A stretch of 64,000 nt of DNA from Streptomyces griseosporeus (GCF_014656055.1 NZ_BNBR01000005.1:124001-188000), one strand, 5' to 3'; counted from the stretch's first letter, positions 1 to 10,172 are shown. The notes: generated by a model from the sequence alone, not told the origin. Program-made: numbers and translations.

Positions 1-7
1 GCGGGCG

Positions 8-1675
<1,668 letters not shown>

Positions 1676-1721
1676 GGCGACATTGCCTACGCGGCGGTAG
1701 CGGGTTGCGCTGATTCTGCGC

Positions 1722-1739
1722 ACATACCGCGCGGTATGT
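1722..1739. promoter_or_regulatory. 18-bp perfect palindrome, probable repressor operator
   Basis: ACATACCGCGCGGTATGT reads identically on both strands. It lies 47 bp upstream of the chosen start of the acyl-CoA ligase. Its size and symmetry suit a TetR-family dimer of dimers, the usual repressor class for fatty-acid degradation genes in actinobacteria. No TetR gene is adjacent, so the regulator would act in trans. The palindrome is seen directly; its function is inferred. Confidence 0.5.
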
Positions 1740-1789
1740 CACTAGGGAGCGATGATCGATCACCGCACATCAAGGGGCACGAAGGCCCA

Positions 1790-2347
1790 CTACCGAACAA
1801 GCCCCAGCTCAGGGTCGTCTCTCAGCTTGCCCAGCGCGCGCGACACCGCCGACTTCACCGTGCCGATCGACACGCCGAGCACCTCCGCCGTCTGGGCCTC
1901 GCTGAGATCCTCGTAGTAGCGGAGCACGACCATCGCCCGCTGCCGGGCCGGCAGTTTCATGATCGCCCGCCACATCGCGTCGTGCAGCGCCTGTCGCTCG
2001 GCGGGGTCGCCCTCGCCCGGCACCGGCTCCGGCTCGGGCAGCTCGTCGGTGGCGAACTCGTCGACCTTGCGCTTGCGCCACTGCGAGGTGCGGGTGTTCA
2101 CCAGCGCGCGGCGCACATAGCCGTCGAGGGCCCGGTGGTCCTCGATCCGCTCCCAGGCGACGTACGTCTTGGTGAGCGCGGTCTGGAGCAGGTCCTCCGC
2201 GTCGCTGGCGTTCGCCGTGAGCGTGCGGGCGGTCCGCAGCAGCACCGGCCGGCGGGCCCGGACGTACGACGAGAAGGACGGGTAGGGGCCGTTCCGCGTC
2301 GCCGGGGCAGCGGCCGTCGAAGCGCTGGTGCAGACGGGTGTGGTCAT
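1790..2347 (-). CDS. ECF RNA polymerase sigma factor, SigE family
   Basis: A 185-residue alternative sigma factor that would direct RNA polymerase to a small regulon. Region 2 covers about residues 26-92 (ASDAEDLLQTALTKTYVAWE and the following basic segment) and region 4 covers about residues 120-175, with the helix-turn-helix LSEAQTAEVLGVSIGTVKSA. The VRARRP and LLRTART segments are typical of the Streptomyces SigE-like family rather than of classical SigE/RpoE. No anti-sigma gene is adjacent: upstream lies a small secreted protein and downstream the acyl-CoA ligase, both on the same strand. The gap to the ligase contains the palindrome, so the two genes are probably separate transcription units. 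Confidence 0.9.
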   Translation of the reverse strand: MTTPVCTSASTAAAPATRNGPYPSFSSYVRARRPVLLRTARTLTANASDAEDLLQTALTKTYVAWERIEDHRALDGYVRRALVNTRTSQWRKRKVDEFATDELPEPEPVPGEGDPAERQALHDAMWRAIMKLPARQRAMVVLRYYEDLSEAQTAEVLGVSIGTVKSAVSRALGKLRDDPELGLVR

Positions 2348-2643
2348 GGCTCCACGCTAGGAGCGGGGGGCCGGGCCGGGGATCGGCCGCAGGTGCCGAA
2401 GCGGCGTCCGCCTCAGGTTGTAGGGGTGGGGCTGGCTGCACCTCCTGTAGGTGGAGGAGGAGCCGGGGCGTACTGCGGGTTTACCCCTGGGGGTGTACCG
2501 GGCGGGGCGCCGGACGGGTACCCACGACGGCTGAAGCCACCGCACACGCCCGCGCGGCGGCGCCGAAGCACCGCCGCGCGGACTGTGATTCCCTTGTCAC
2601 CCCACAGAGCGCACCTCGCGGAGTAGGTTCCCCTCCTTTCGCC

Positions 2644-2970
2644 TCACCACCACAGCGGCGAGAAGCTGACCGCCACGTTCTCGTTGCCCTGGTTGACGGC
2701 CGTGAAGGCCGAGCCGTTGACCTGCGCGGTATTGCTCTGGTTCGAGGCTCCCGAGCCGACCGCCTGCTGTTGTGTGGTCGACGAGTTGCCGTTGTTGGCT
2801 CCGCCGACGCCGCTGCCGACGATGCCCTGGGCCGCGTTGGTGACGGTCGCGCTCGATCCGTTGTCCGCGAACGCGCCGTTGTCCGCCGTGGCGACACCGG
2901 AGAAGAGCGCGGCGGCCAGCGGGAGGGCGGAGACGGTGGCGAGAACGCGGGCGGTACGGATGCTTGCCAT
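2644..2970 (-). CDS. Small secreted Asn/Gln/Ser-rich protein
   Basis: A 108-residue protein with a clear Sec signal peptide (MASIRTARVLATVSALPLAA, cleaved near ATA-DNG at residue 30). The mature part of about 80 residues has no Cys and few charges and is dominated by Asn, Gln, Ser, Gly and Ala, with spaced motifs such as NNGNSSTTQQQ, SNQSNTAQVNG and VNQGNENVAV. It ends in the aromatic SFSPLWW. This composition recalls curlin-like amyloid repeats, but it is neither a chaplin (no chaplin domain) nor a recognisable rodlin. GAGGAACAC just before the ATG serves as ribosome-binding site. The function is unknown; an extracellular surface or assembly role is inference from composition only. Confidence 0.8.
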   Translation of the reverse strand: MASIRTARVLATVSALPLAAALFSGVATADNGAFADNGSSATVTNAAQGIVGSGVGGANNGNSSTTQQQAVGSGASNQSNTAQVNGSAFTAVNQGNENVAVSFSPLWW

Positions 2971-3346
2971 GGTGTGTTCCTCCAGAACCAGTCACTCACC
3001 GGCTTGGTGAGCCGGCATCGTCAAGTACGGCTGTTTCCGAGGCAGTTGGCCGACCGCCTCGGTTCCTCGGTGCTGTGCACGACGTCGCGAGACCAGAGTT
3101 GCCCACCGAATCCCCGGCGAACCACCCCGGAAGCCGCAATTCGCCCTCAAGCGTGAGGACAAGTCGATAAACCCCTTTGCGCGGCATTGCGCCACCGGAA
3201 CCCCCGACTCAGGACAGGTGGGCCGGATCGGCCCAAGGGCCGCAAGGGGTGAACCGTTCCGGCACATTTCCGGCCAATGTCCCCGCCCCGGCGTGCCGCG
3301 CCCGCCACCTCTTCCCTTCTTCGAACAGGCGTACGAAAATATCTCC
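2971..3346. other. Divergent intergenic region
   Basis: About 376 bp separate the leftward secreted-protein gene from the rightward primase-polymerase gene. It must hold both promoters. I see no convincing consensus -10/-35 pair, no terminator and no gene. An open frame continues upstream of the primase-polymerase start, but its codons lack the composition of a real gene. Confidence 0.5.
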
Positions 3347-4213
3347 ATGGCCACCACCGACCGGCAGGCCAGGACGCTGGCCCTCGCCCACGCGCTGTCA
3401 GCCGCCGAGCGCGGCCTGGCCGTCATCCCCCTGTCCCGGACGAAGCTCCCGGCCCTGCGCTCCCCGCACCGCGACGACCCCGACGCCCCGCTCTGCCACG
3501 GCGAGTGCGGCCGCTTCGGACACGGCGTGTACGACGCCTCCACCGACCCCGCGCGGATCAGGGAACTGTTCGCCGCCGCGCCCTGGGCCACCGGCTACGG
3601 CATCGCCTGCGGCCTGCCCCCGCCCCATCTGATCGGCGTCGACCTGGACACCAAGTCCGGCACGGACTCCTCGGCGGCCCTGCGCGAGCTGGCGCTGCGC
3701 CATCTGTTCACCATCCCGCCCACGGTCGTCGTCCTCACCCCCTCCGGCGGCCGGCACCTGTGGCTGACCGGCCCGGCGGACACGGCCGTCCCCAATTCCG
3801 CCGGTCGCCTCGCTCCCGGCATCGACATCCGGGGCGCCGGCGGCTACCTCGTCGGCCCCGGCTCCCGCACCGCCCACGGCGTGTACACCACCGCTCCGGG
3901 TACGGCCCACCTCGCCCCGGCGCCCTGCCCGCCGTCCCTGCTCCGGCTGCTGCTGCCCCCGCCGCGCGCGGAGCACCCCGCCCGCCCGTCCACGGCGGTA
4001 CACGGCCAGGGTCTCGTCCAGTTCGTCCTCGGCGCGCACGAGGGGCAGCGCAACACCCGCCTGTTCTGGGCCGCTTGCCGCGCCTACGAGAACGGCATCG
4101 GCCCCGCCCTGCTGGCCCCGCTGATCGACGCGGCCGTCGACACGGGCCTGACGGAACGCGAGGCGAGGGCGACGATCGCCTCGGCGGCCCGCCTGACGGG
4201 CCACCGTCCGTGA
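3347..4213 (+). CDS. Bifunctional DNA primase/polymerase-domain protein
   Basis: A 288-residue protein with an archaeo-eukaryotic primase (AEP, prim-pol) fold. The catalytic acidic motif is present as GVDLDTKSG (Asp99 and Asp101), followed by PTVVVLTPSGGRHLWL, the motif that normally holds the catalytic histidine, and by the GIDIRGAGGYLVGPGS segment that closes the active site. Such proteins can make or extend primers; free-standing chromosomal copies in streptomycetes have no assigned role, and helicase domains found in plasmid versions are absent. I chose the ATG at 3347; a longer frame starting at 3218 adds a proline-rich extension of unlikely composition. A paralogue at 10915-11580 lacks the acidic motif. 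Confidence 0.85.
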   Translation: MATTDRQARTLALAHALSAAERGLAVIPLSRTKLPALRSPHRDDPDAPLCHGECGRFGHGVYDASTDPARIRELFAAAPWATGYGIACGLPPPHLIGVDLDTKSGTDSSAALRELALRHLFTIPPTVVVLTPSGGRHLWLTGPADTAVPNSAGRLAPGIDIRGAGGYLVGPGSRTAHGVYTTAPGTAHLAPAPCPPSLLRLLLPPPRAEHPARPSTAVHGQGLVQFVLGAHEGQRNTRLFWAACRAYENGIGPALLAPLIDAAVDTGLTEREARATIASAARLTGHRP

Positions 4214-4317
4214 GCCGGGCGGGGGCGGCGTTCACGCCGGTGTGACGTTTCTTGATCTTCCCGCGCTCCTGCACCGGGGCCGGAACCGCCGGCCCCGCGC
4301 ACCCCGGGAGGACCCAA

Positions 4318-5262
4318 GTGCTTCTGAAACGTGCCGTGTTGACGGCCGGGATCGTCATGGCGACCGCCCTGCCGGCGGCCGGGACCGCCATGGCCGGACC
4401 GACGGCCACGGCCGGCCACATCACCGCCACCGACTCCTCCACCGGCGCCCCCGCGCTGGTCGCCCTCGACCCGGCGGACGGCACCGTCGTCGCGACCCTC
4501 GCGCAGAACGCCGAGGACGGCGTGCTGTCCCCGAAGGGCTCCTCGGTGGCGTACGTCCAGCGCGCCACCACCTGCGTCCCGCAGACCGAGGGCTGCGTGT
4601 ACCCCCGGGACCTGGTCCTCGCCAAGGCCGACGGCAGCGACCGGCACGTCCTGGTCCAGGGCATCGCCCCCGAGACCGGCGAGGCCCCCTACGTCGGCCA
4701 CCCCGACTGGTCCCCCGACGGCAAGCGGCTCGTCTACGACAGCCCGCGCGGCCTGGAGTGGATCAACACCGACGGCACGGGCCAGGAGGTCCTCACCCCG
4801 GCGGCCGGCCCGGGCACCTTCTCCCCCGACGGCAAGAGCATCGCCTTCGTCCGCACGACCTCGTACGAGACGGCGGACGGCGGCTGGGAGCAGTCCCGGG
4901 ACGTCTGGACCCTGGACACCACCACCCGCGCCCTCCGCCAGATCACCACGACCCACGACGCAGTACAGGCCCCGGTCGACTGGTCCCCCGACGGCACCCG
5001 CATCGCCTACGCCACCACGAACGGCCTGAGCGTCGCGGACGTCCCCTCCGGCACGACCACCCCCCTCCAGCCCACCTGGACCACCCCGCTGACGGGCGTC
5101 CGGTCCCCGGTCTTCTCCCCCGACGGCACCCGCATCGCCTTCTCGGCCACGGACACCTTCACGTACACGACGAACACGTACACCACCGCCGCCACCCCCA
5201 CCGGAACCCCCCAACTCCTGCGCTCCCCGTCGGCAACCCCGACGGACTGGCTGAACAGGTAG
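4318..5262 (+). CDS. Secreted TolB-like WD40/PD40 beta-propeller protein
   Basis: A 314-residue exported protein. The GTG start at 4318 is chosen because GGGAGG lies 6 nt upstream; it gives a typical signal peptide (VLLKRAVLTAG through AAGTAMAG). Repeated signatures of the PD40/TolB propeller follow: HPDWSPDGKRLVY, GTFSPDGKSIAFV, PVDWSPDGTRIAY and PVFSPDGTRIAF, roughly 55-70 residues apart. Propellers of this type are interaction modules; no catalytic residues or lipobox are evident, so a specific role cannot be given. A strong hairpin terminator begins 20 bp after the stop codon. Confidence 0.8.
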   Translation: MLLKRAVLTAGIVMATALPAAGTAMAGPTATAGHITATDSSTGAPALVALDPADGTVVATLAQNAEDGVLSPKGSSVAYVQRATTCVPQTEGCVYPRDLVLAKADGSDRHVLVQGIAPETGEAPYVGHPDWSPDGKRLVYDSPRGLEWINTDGTGQEVLTPAAGPGTFSPDGKSIAFVRTTSYETADGGWEQSRDVWTLDTTTRALRQITTTHDAVQAPVDWSPDGTRIAYATTNGLSVADVPSGTTTPLQPTWTTPLTGVRSPVFSPDGTRIAFSATDTFTYTTNTYTTAATPTGTPQLLRSPSATPTDWLNR

Positions 5263-5282
5263 CCGCCGCCCCCGGACACACG

Positions 5283-5318
5283 AACGGCCCCCGACCAGAC
5301 TGCTGGTCGGGGGCCGTT
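5283..5318. terminator. Strong bidirectional hairpin terminator
   Basis: A perfect 16-bp inverted repeat (5283-5298 with 5303-5318) around the 4-nt loop ACTG. It sits between the beta-propeller gene and the oppositely oriented tRNA-Ser gene and could end transcription from both sides. There is no long T run, as is common for Streptomyces terminators. Confidence 0.8.
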
Positions 5319-5334
5319 CCCACTGCCGATCACG

Positions 5335-5419
5335 CGGTGGGTGTGGGATTTGAACCCACGGTGACTCGCGCCACGACGGTTTTCAAGACCGTTCCCTTAG
5401 GCCGCTCGGGCAACCCACC
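5335..5419 (-). tRNA. tRNA-Ser (anticodon UGA)
   Basis: On the minus strand the RNA begins GGUGGGUUGCCCGAGCGG and ends with the matching acceptor strand ACCCACC plus discriminator G. The anticodon loop reads CUUGAAA with anticodon UGA. The long variable arm is typical of class II serine tRNAs. Length 85 nt; CCA is not encoded. Confidence 0.95.
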
Positions 5420-5462
5420 TCGCCCCGCGCCCACCAGGGACGGAGCGGGTACAGCGTACCGG

Positions 5463-6941
5463 TCAGTTGTCGCCCGTGCGGGAGCCGAGGGTCAGTTCCA
5501 CGGTGTGGGTCCTGCCCGCGCGTTCGTAGGTGATGGTGACCTTGTCGCCGGGCTTGTGGGTCCAGATCTCGCCGATCAGGGTCGGGCCCGAGTCGATGAC
5601 GTGGTCGTCGAGCTTGGTGATGACGTCGCCGGGCTTCAGGCCGGCCTGGGCCGCGGGGCCGCCGGGCTCGACGGAGGCGGCGCCGCCCGCGCCCTGCTCG
5701 GTGATCTTCGCGCCGCCGGAGGACTCCTCCAGGGAGACCGACGCGCCGATCTTGGCGTAGACGGGCTTGCCGGTCTTGATCAGCTGCTGGGCGACGTACT
5801 TGGCCTGGTTGATCGGGATGGCGAAGCCCAGGCCGATCGAGCCGGACTGGCCGGAGCCGAGGCCGCCGCTGCCGGTGGACTGGATCGCCGAGTTGATGCC
5901 GATGACATTGCCCTGGGCGTCCAGCAGGGGGCCGCCGGAGTTGCCCGGGTTGATCGAGGCGTCGGTCTGCAGGGCGCTCATGTACGACGCCTGGCTGCCG
6001 GAGCCGTCGCTGGAGGCGACCGGGCGGTTCTTGGCGCTGATGATGCCCGTCGTCACCGTGTTCGACAGGCCGAAGGGTGCGCCGATCGCGATGGTGCTGT
6101 CGCCGACCGCGACCTTGTCGGAGTCGCCGAGGGTGAGCGGCTTGAGGTTCGACGGCGCGTTCTTGAGCTTGATGACCGCCACGTCGTACCCCTGCGCGTG
6201 GCCGACGACCTCGGCGTCGTACTTGCGGCCGTCCGGGAACGTCGCCGTCAGCTTGCCGCCGTCCACGGCGTCCGCCACCACGTGGTTGTTGGTGACGATG
6301 TGGCCCTGCTTGTCGAAGACGAACCCGGTGCCCGTGCCGCCCTCGCCGTTGGTGGACTCGGCCTCGATGGTGACCGTGCTCGGCAGGGCCTTCGCCGCGA
6401 CGCCGGCGACCGTGCCGGGGTCGCGCTTGACGTCGCCGCCGCTGGTCGACGCGGAGACGGTCGTGGAGCCGCTGTCGTCGTTGCCCTTGGCGAGCTGGTA
6501 GCCGATGCCGCCGCCCAGGCCGCCCGCGACGAGCGCGGCCACCAGGACCGCCGCGACGAGTCCGCCGCGGCCGGGCTTCCTGGGCGCGGGCTGCGGCGCG
6601 TACGACGCTCCCCAGCCGGTGCCCGCGCCGGAGCCGCCGTCGCCGTACGCGGGCGTGCCGGGCGGCGGCGGGGGCGGCCAGGCCCCGTGCGGGGCGGGGG
6701 AGGGCGAGGGGGTGGTGGCGGTCGCGGGGGCCGGCTGGGCGTCCGGGCCCGGCGGCGTCCCGTAGGCCGGCTGGTGGGGCTGCTGCGACTGCTGGTCCGC
6801 GCCCGCCTGGGCGTGCGTCGCGTCGGACGGCTGCTCGGGTCCGGCGGTGGGCTGCTGCGAGGGCGTTGCTTGAGAGGCCACCGGCACGGGGGGTGCGGAC
6901 GGGGCCTGGGGTACCGCGGTGCCCTCGTTCTCGGTGCTCAC
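5463..6941 (-). CDS. HtrA/DegP-type membrane-anchored serine protease with PDZ domain
   Basis: A 492-residue protease with a Pro/Gln/Ala-rich cytoplasmic N-terminal region (about 1-120), one membrane segment (about 126-149), an extracytoplasmic trypsin-like domain (about 175-375) and a C-terminal PDZ domain (about 390-485). The catalytic triad is intact: His220 in VTNNHVV, Asp253 in GYDVAVIKL and Ser335 in NPGNSGGPL. Proteins of this type degrade or refold damaged exported proteins under envelope stress. The start is a GTG at 6941 preceded by GAGGAGAAG. It ends close to the tRNA-Ser gene and is divergent from the glycerophosphodiesterase gene. Confidence 0.93.
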   Translation of the reverse strand: MSTENEGTAVPQAPSAPPVPVASQATPSQQPTAGPEQPSDATHAQAGADQQSQQPHQPAYGTPPGPDAQPAPATATTPSPSPAPHGAWPPPPPPGTPAYGDGGSGAGTGWGASYAPQPAPRKPGRGGLVAAVLVAALVAGGLGGGIGYQLAKGNDDSGSTTVSASTSGGDVKRDPGTVAGVAAKALPSTVTIEAESTNGEGGTGTGFVFDKQGHIVTNNHVVADAVDGGKLTATFPDGRKYDAEVVGHAQGYDVAVIKLKNAPSNLKPLTLGDSDKVAVGDSTIAIGAPFGLSNTVTTGIISAKNRPVASSDGSGSQASYMSALQTDASINPGNSGGPLLDAQGNVIGINSAIQSTGSGGLGSGQSGSIGLGFAIPINQAKYVAQQLIKTGKPVYAKIGASVSLEESSGGAKITEQGAGGAASVEPGGPAAQAGLKPGDVITKLDDHVIDSGPTLIGEIWTHKPGDKVTITYERAGRTHTVELTLGSRTGDN

Positions 6942-7209
6942 AGCTCTTCTCCTCGATCCACGGCTGTCGTTGTCGGTCGCACTCGGTCACGCTCGTTCAC
7001 GCTTGTCGTCGACCCGGCGCGCTGCAGCTGTGCATGTGCTTTTGTATGCCGTCAGCTTTTCCCACGGGCCGTCAGAGCACCATAAGCGGTGCCTGTGGGT
7101 CCGCGGGCATTCTTTATATAGGATCTTTGCCGCATATCGGACGCACCTCGTGGTGCGTCAGCACCCCCTCGGCCCCACGCCTGCCCGCTCCCGGTGGCAC
7201 CATGACGCG

Positions 7210-8037
7210 GTGACCCACGCACGACAGCACCACATCCAGGTCGTCGCCCACCGGGGAGCCTCCGAGGACGCCCCCGAACACACCCTGGCCGCGTACCGGA
7301 AGGCGATCGAGGACGGGGCGGACGCCCTCGAGTGCGACGTACGGCTGACCGCGGACGGCCACCTCGTGTGCGTGCACGACCGCCGCGTCAACCGCACCTC
7401 CAACGGCCGCGGCGCGGTCTCCGCGCTGGAGCTCGCCGACCTCGCCGCGCTCGACTTCGGCTCCTGGAAGACGCGGGAGGCCTGGCGCGGCCGCGACGAG
7501 GAGCCCGACTGGGAGCACCGGCCGGAGGACCTGGAGGCCACCTCCGTCCTCACCCTGGAGCGGCTGCTCGAACTCGTCGCCGACGCCGGGCGCCGCGTGG
7601 AGCTGGCCATCGAGACCAAGCACCCCACCCGCTGGGCGGGACAGGTCGAGGAGCGGCTGCTGCACCTGCTGAAACGGTTCGGGCTGGACGCGCCCGCCTC
7701 GGCCGCCCGGTCGCAGGTGCGGGTCATGAGCTTCTCGGCGCGCTCGCTGCACCGCGTGCGTGCCGCCTCGCCGACGCTGCCGACGGTCTATCTCATGCAG
7801 TTCGTCTCCCCGCGGTTGCGCGACGGGCGGCTGCCCGCCGGGGTGCGCATCGCGGGCCCGTCGATCCGGATCGTGCGCAACCACCCGGCCTACGTCGAAC
7901 GCCTGAAGAAGGCGGGGCACCAGGTGCACGTGTGGACGGTCAACGAGCCGGCCGACGTGGACCTGTGCGCCCGGCTGGGCGTCGACGCCATCATCACCAA
8001 CCGCCCGCGCGCGGTGTTGGACCGGCTCGGCCGCTGA
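7210..8037 (+). CDS. Glycerophosphodiester phosphodiesterase
   Basis: A 275-residue cytosolic GDPD-family TIM barrel that would hydrolyse glycerophosphodiesters to glycerol-3-phosphate and an alcohol. Conserved residues are visible: VVAHRGASEDAPEHT (catalytic His and Arg), ALECDVRLTADGHLVCVHD (metal-binding Glu and Asp, second catalytic His) and ELAIETKHP. The C-terminal VHVWTVNEP and GVDAIITNRP segments are standard. There is no signal peptide. The GTG at 7210 is chosen because it starts directly before the first conserved strand; upstream in-frame sequence is non-coding in composition. Confidence 0.9.
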   Translation: MTHARQHHIQVVAHRGASEDAPEHTLAAYRKAIEDGADALECDVRLTADGHLVCVHDRRVNRTSNGRGAVSALELADLAALDFGSWKTREAWRGRDEEPDWEHRPEDLEATSVLTLERLLELVADAGRRVELAIETKHPTRWAGQVEERLLHLLKRFGLDAPASAARSQVRVMSFSARSLHRVRAASPTLPTVYLMQFVSPRLRDGRLPAGVRIAGPSIRIVRNHPAYVERLKKAGHQVHVWTVNEPADVDLCARLGVDAIITNRPRAVLDRLGR

Positions 8038-8217
8038 CCCCACACAGGCCCCGGCGGTCACCCGGGCATCACCTGTCACGCGGTCACACGGGGTGCTCCG
8101 GCGCGTTCGAACCGTAAACGATCGGTGTGAATGCGTCACCCAGCGTGCATTGGCCGGTTTCCGGTACAGGCCAATGGGGCATCGACCCATTGGCGTGGGG
8201 CGAAGGAGGTCTCGGGG

Positions 8218-8769
8218 GTGGCGTTGGTGGTGGCACAGGAGGTGCCCACGTCGTCGAGCATGGCCGTACCCCATGGCCCTGCGGGCGTGGGGAAAGCAAG
8301 ACACCGGATGCGCGATCAGTTGCGCAGGAACGGCGTGGCGGAATCGGTCATCGACGATGCCGTACTGATCCTTTCCGAACTCTTGAGCAATGCGTGCAAA
8401 CACGGCCGTCCGCTGGGGGACGCCCTCGCCGGGGACGGCGACGTCCGGGCCGCCTGGCGCGTGGACCCGACCGGCAGACTCGTCGTCGAGGTGACGGACG
8501 GTGGCGGGCCGACCCGCCCTGCCCCGGCCACCCCGTCGGTCACCGCGCACGGCGGGCGCGGGCTCAGCATCGTCACGGCACTGGCCGACGACTGGGGGGT
8601 ACGGGACGACGTCCACGGCGAGGTCACGGTGTGGGTCGTCGTCCACGAGGACGTGTACGACCCGGACGCGGGCCACCGGCGCCATGACTTCGCCGCCCGT
8701 GTGGCGGCCCCGTCGGTGGCGTCCATGCCGGACCTGGACTTCACGGACGCCTTCGACGACCTGGACTGA
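8218..8769 (+). CDS. GHKL ATPase, RsbW/SpoIIAB-like anti-sigma regulatory kinase
   Basis: A 183-residue protein with the HATPase_c fold: N-box LILSELLSNACKHGRP, G1 box VEVTDGGGP and G2 box HGGRGLSIVTAL. Streptomycetes carry dozens of such single-domain kinases, which bind sigma factors or phosphorylate anti-anti-sigma proteins; the partner is unknown here. The GTG at 8218 is selected by an excellent Shine-Dalgarno, AAGGAGGT at 8203-8210. The acidic tail after residue 150 (ending FTDAFDDLD) lies beyond the ATPase fold. No sigma factor gene is adjacent. Confidence 0.85.
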   Translation: MALVVAQEVPTSSSMAVPHGPAGVGKARHRMRDQLRRNGVAESVIDDAVLILSELLSNACKHGRPLGDALAGDGDVRAAWRVDPTGRLVVEVTDGGGPTRPAPATPSVTAHGGRGLSIVTALADDWGVRDDVHGEVTVWVVVHEDVYDPDAGHRRHDFAARVAAPSVASMPDLDFTDAFDDLD

Positions 8770-8839
8770 GCCGCGGAACGGGACCGGACCCACGGACCCG
8801 GACCGACCCACGGACCGGTCCGCACCCAGGGCCACGGCG

Positions 8840-8848
8840 TTGTCCACA
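8840..8848 (+). other. DnaA box (TTGTCCACA)
   Basis: A perfect match to the Streptomyces DnaA-box consensus in the gap before the SEC-C gene, followed at 8858-8866 by the degenerate CCGTCCACA. A single box may titrate DnaA or be incidental. Confidence 0.45.
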
Positions 8849-8940
8849 ACCCGTGCCCCGTCCACAGGTTCCCGTCGACCCTGGCCGGAACGGCTAGGCT
8901 CCCGCCGTACCAGACGAGCCGTACCCGGGAGACACCCACG

Positions 8941-9906
8941 ATGGCCAAGAAGCGACCCCAGACGAAGGCCAAGCGCCCGCAGATCACGGACGGGGAGATC
9001 CCGGTCGTCGGCGCTCGCGAGCCCTGCCCCTGCGGCAGCGGCCGGCGGTACAAGGCATGCCACGGCCGGGCCGCGGCACAGGCCGCGACCGAGCTGGTGC
9101 ACCGTCCGTTCGAGGGGCTGCCCGGCGAGTGCGACTGGGTGGCGCTGCGCGAACTCGTCCCCGCCGCCACGGCCGAGCTGACCCTGAAGGACGGACTGCC
9201 CGAGGGCGTGCCGTCGGTGACGCTCGCGACCGTGCTGCCGATGGCCTGGCCGGCGCTGCGCCGCGACGACGGCTCGGTCCTGCTCGGCCTGCAGAACGAC
9301 ACGGCGTCGGGCGACATCAGCCGCGACCTCGCCGACACGCTCCAGCGAGCGCTCACCACGGAACCGGGCACTCCGGTCCAGGGCCGGCGCGCTCCGGCCG
9401 ACGGTCCGCGGCTGCAGGACCTGATCGACCTGGACAGCGCTTTCGAGCCAGTTGTGCACAGCGGCTTCGAGTTCTGGGTCCCGGACGCGGAGAACGCGAC
9501 GCCGGAGGTGACCGCCTCCCTGGAGCGGGCCAACGCCGCGGCCATCCCGACCGTGCGGCTGACCGGTGTCGACGCGGCCTACTGGTGCGAGACGCCGGAC
9601 AAGAACCACCTGCGCTGGGTCATGCCGCACCCGGAGGAGCAGCTGCTGGACGCCCTCGCGCGGCTGCACGCCGCGGGCACCTCCAGCCTCGGCGAGGGCA
9701 CCCGGCTGGTGGGCTCCTTCCGGGCGCACGGGCTGACGGTGCCGGTGTGGGACCTGCCCGGTTCGGTCGGCGCGGAGGAGATCGAGAAGCCGGCGGCCGA
9801 GTTCGCCGAGCGGCTGGCCGCCGCCCTGGCCACGGACGCCCCGCTGACCCCGGACGAGCGCCGGGCCCGCGGCGGCCTCACCAACCGGCAGGTCACGCTC
9901 AGCTGA
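8941..9906 (+). CDS. DUF5926 protein with N-terminal SEC-C zinc motif
   Basis: A 321-residue protein of an actinobacterial family of unknown function. After a Lys/Arg-rich start (MAKKRPQTKAKRPQ) comes a SEC-C metal-binding motif, EPCPCGSGRRYKACHG at about residues 27-42, of the kind that binds zinc and contacts the ribosome or SecB in other proteins. The remaining part shows no recognisable catalytic motif. Its stop is followed by the small-RNA candidate at 9987-10172. Confidence 0.8.
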   Translation: MAKKRPQTKAKRPQITDGEIPVVGAREPCPCGSGRRYKACHGRAAAQAATELVHRPFEGLPGECDWVALRELVPAATAELTLKDGLPEGVPSVTLATVLPMAWPALRRDDGSVLLGLQNDTASGDISRDLADTLQRALTTEPGTPVQGRRAPADGPRLQDLIDLDSAFEPVVHSGFEFWVPDAENATPEVTASLERANAAAIPTVRLTGVDAAYWCETPDKNHLRWVMPHPEEQLLDALARLHAAGTSSLGEGTRLVGSFRAHGLTVPVWDLPGSVGAEEIEKPAAEFAERLAAALATDAPLTPDERRARGGLTNRQVTLS

Positions 9907-9986
9907 CGGCCGCCCGCTCCCGGCTGGTCCTCCGGGCGTCCCGATGACGGGGCGACCGGTCGGTTTCGGCGCCCCTCAGAAGGTGA

Positions 9987-10172
9987 CTCCGGTCACAACT
10001 CGCTTGCTTCACAAGGGAGTCGGTGACCGGAGAACTCCGGCGCCACCCCCTCGGACGGTGTCCGAATAGGCGGGGGAGACATGAGATCGAATTTGCATGG
10101 GGCCGATCTCTTGTTACCGTTCCAGTAGCCCGGTTGCTGGTGCATCCCCCGTCGCCAGCAACCGGGTCTTTT
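9987..10172 (+). ncRNA. Candidate structured small RNA with intrinsic terminator
   Basis: This gene-free stretch holds four well-formed helices: a perfect 10-bp stem (9987-9996 with 10023-10032), a 6-bp hairpin (10051-10056 with 10060-10065) enclosed by C5/G5 pairing (10046-10050 with 10072-10076), a 7-bp stem (10083-10089 with 10104-10110), and a 12-bp terminator stem followed by TCTTTT. GTGACCGGAG can alternatively fold with CTCCGG at 10035-10040, and the G5 run could instead pair with C5 in the terminator loop. No rightward gene follows (the next gene is convergent), so a standalone sRNA is more likely than a leader. The 5' end and promoter are not identified. Confidence 0.55.
10129..10172 (+). 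terminator. Intrinsic terminator of the small-RNA candidate
   Basis: A perfect 12-bp stem, CCCGGTTGCTGG (10129-10140) with CCAGCAACCGGG (10155-10166), has a 14-nt loop containing CCCCC and is followed by TCTTTT. It is one of the few T-tailed terminators in the window. Confidence 0.8.

Noticed and set aside
5335..5419. tRNA-Ser as integration site for a mobile element
   Set aside because: No integrase gene and no repeated tRNA 3' end were found on either side; the neighbours are core genes.
9987..10172. Identification as 6C RNA
   Set aside because: The C runs are five long rather than six or more, one is better paired with a G5 run, and the neighbouring genes do not match the 6C RNA context I recall.
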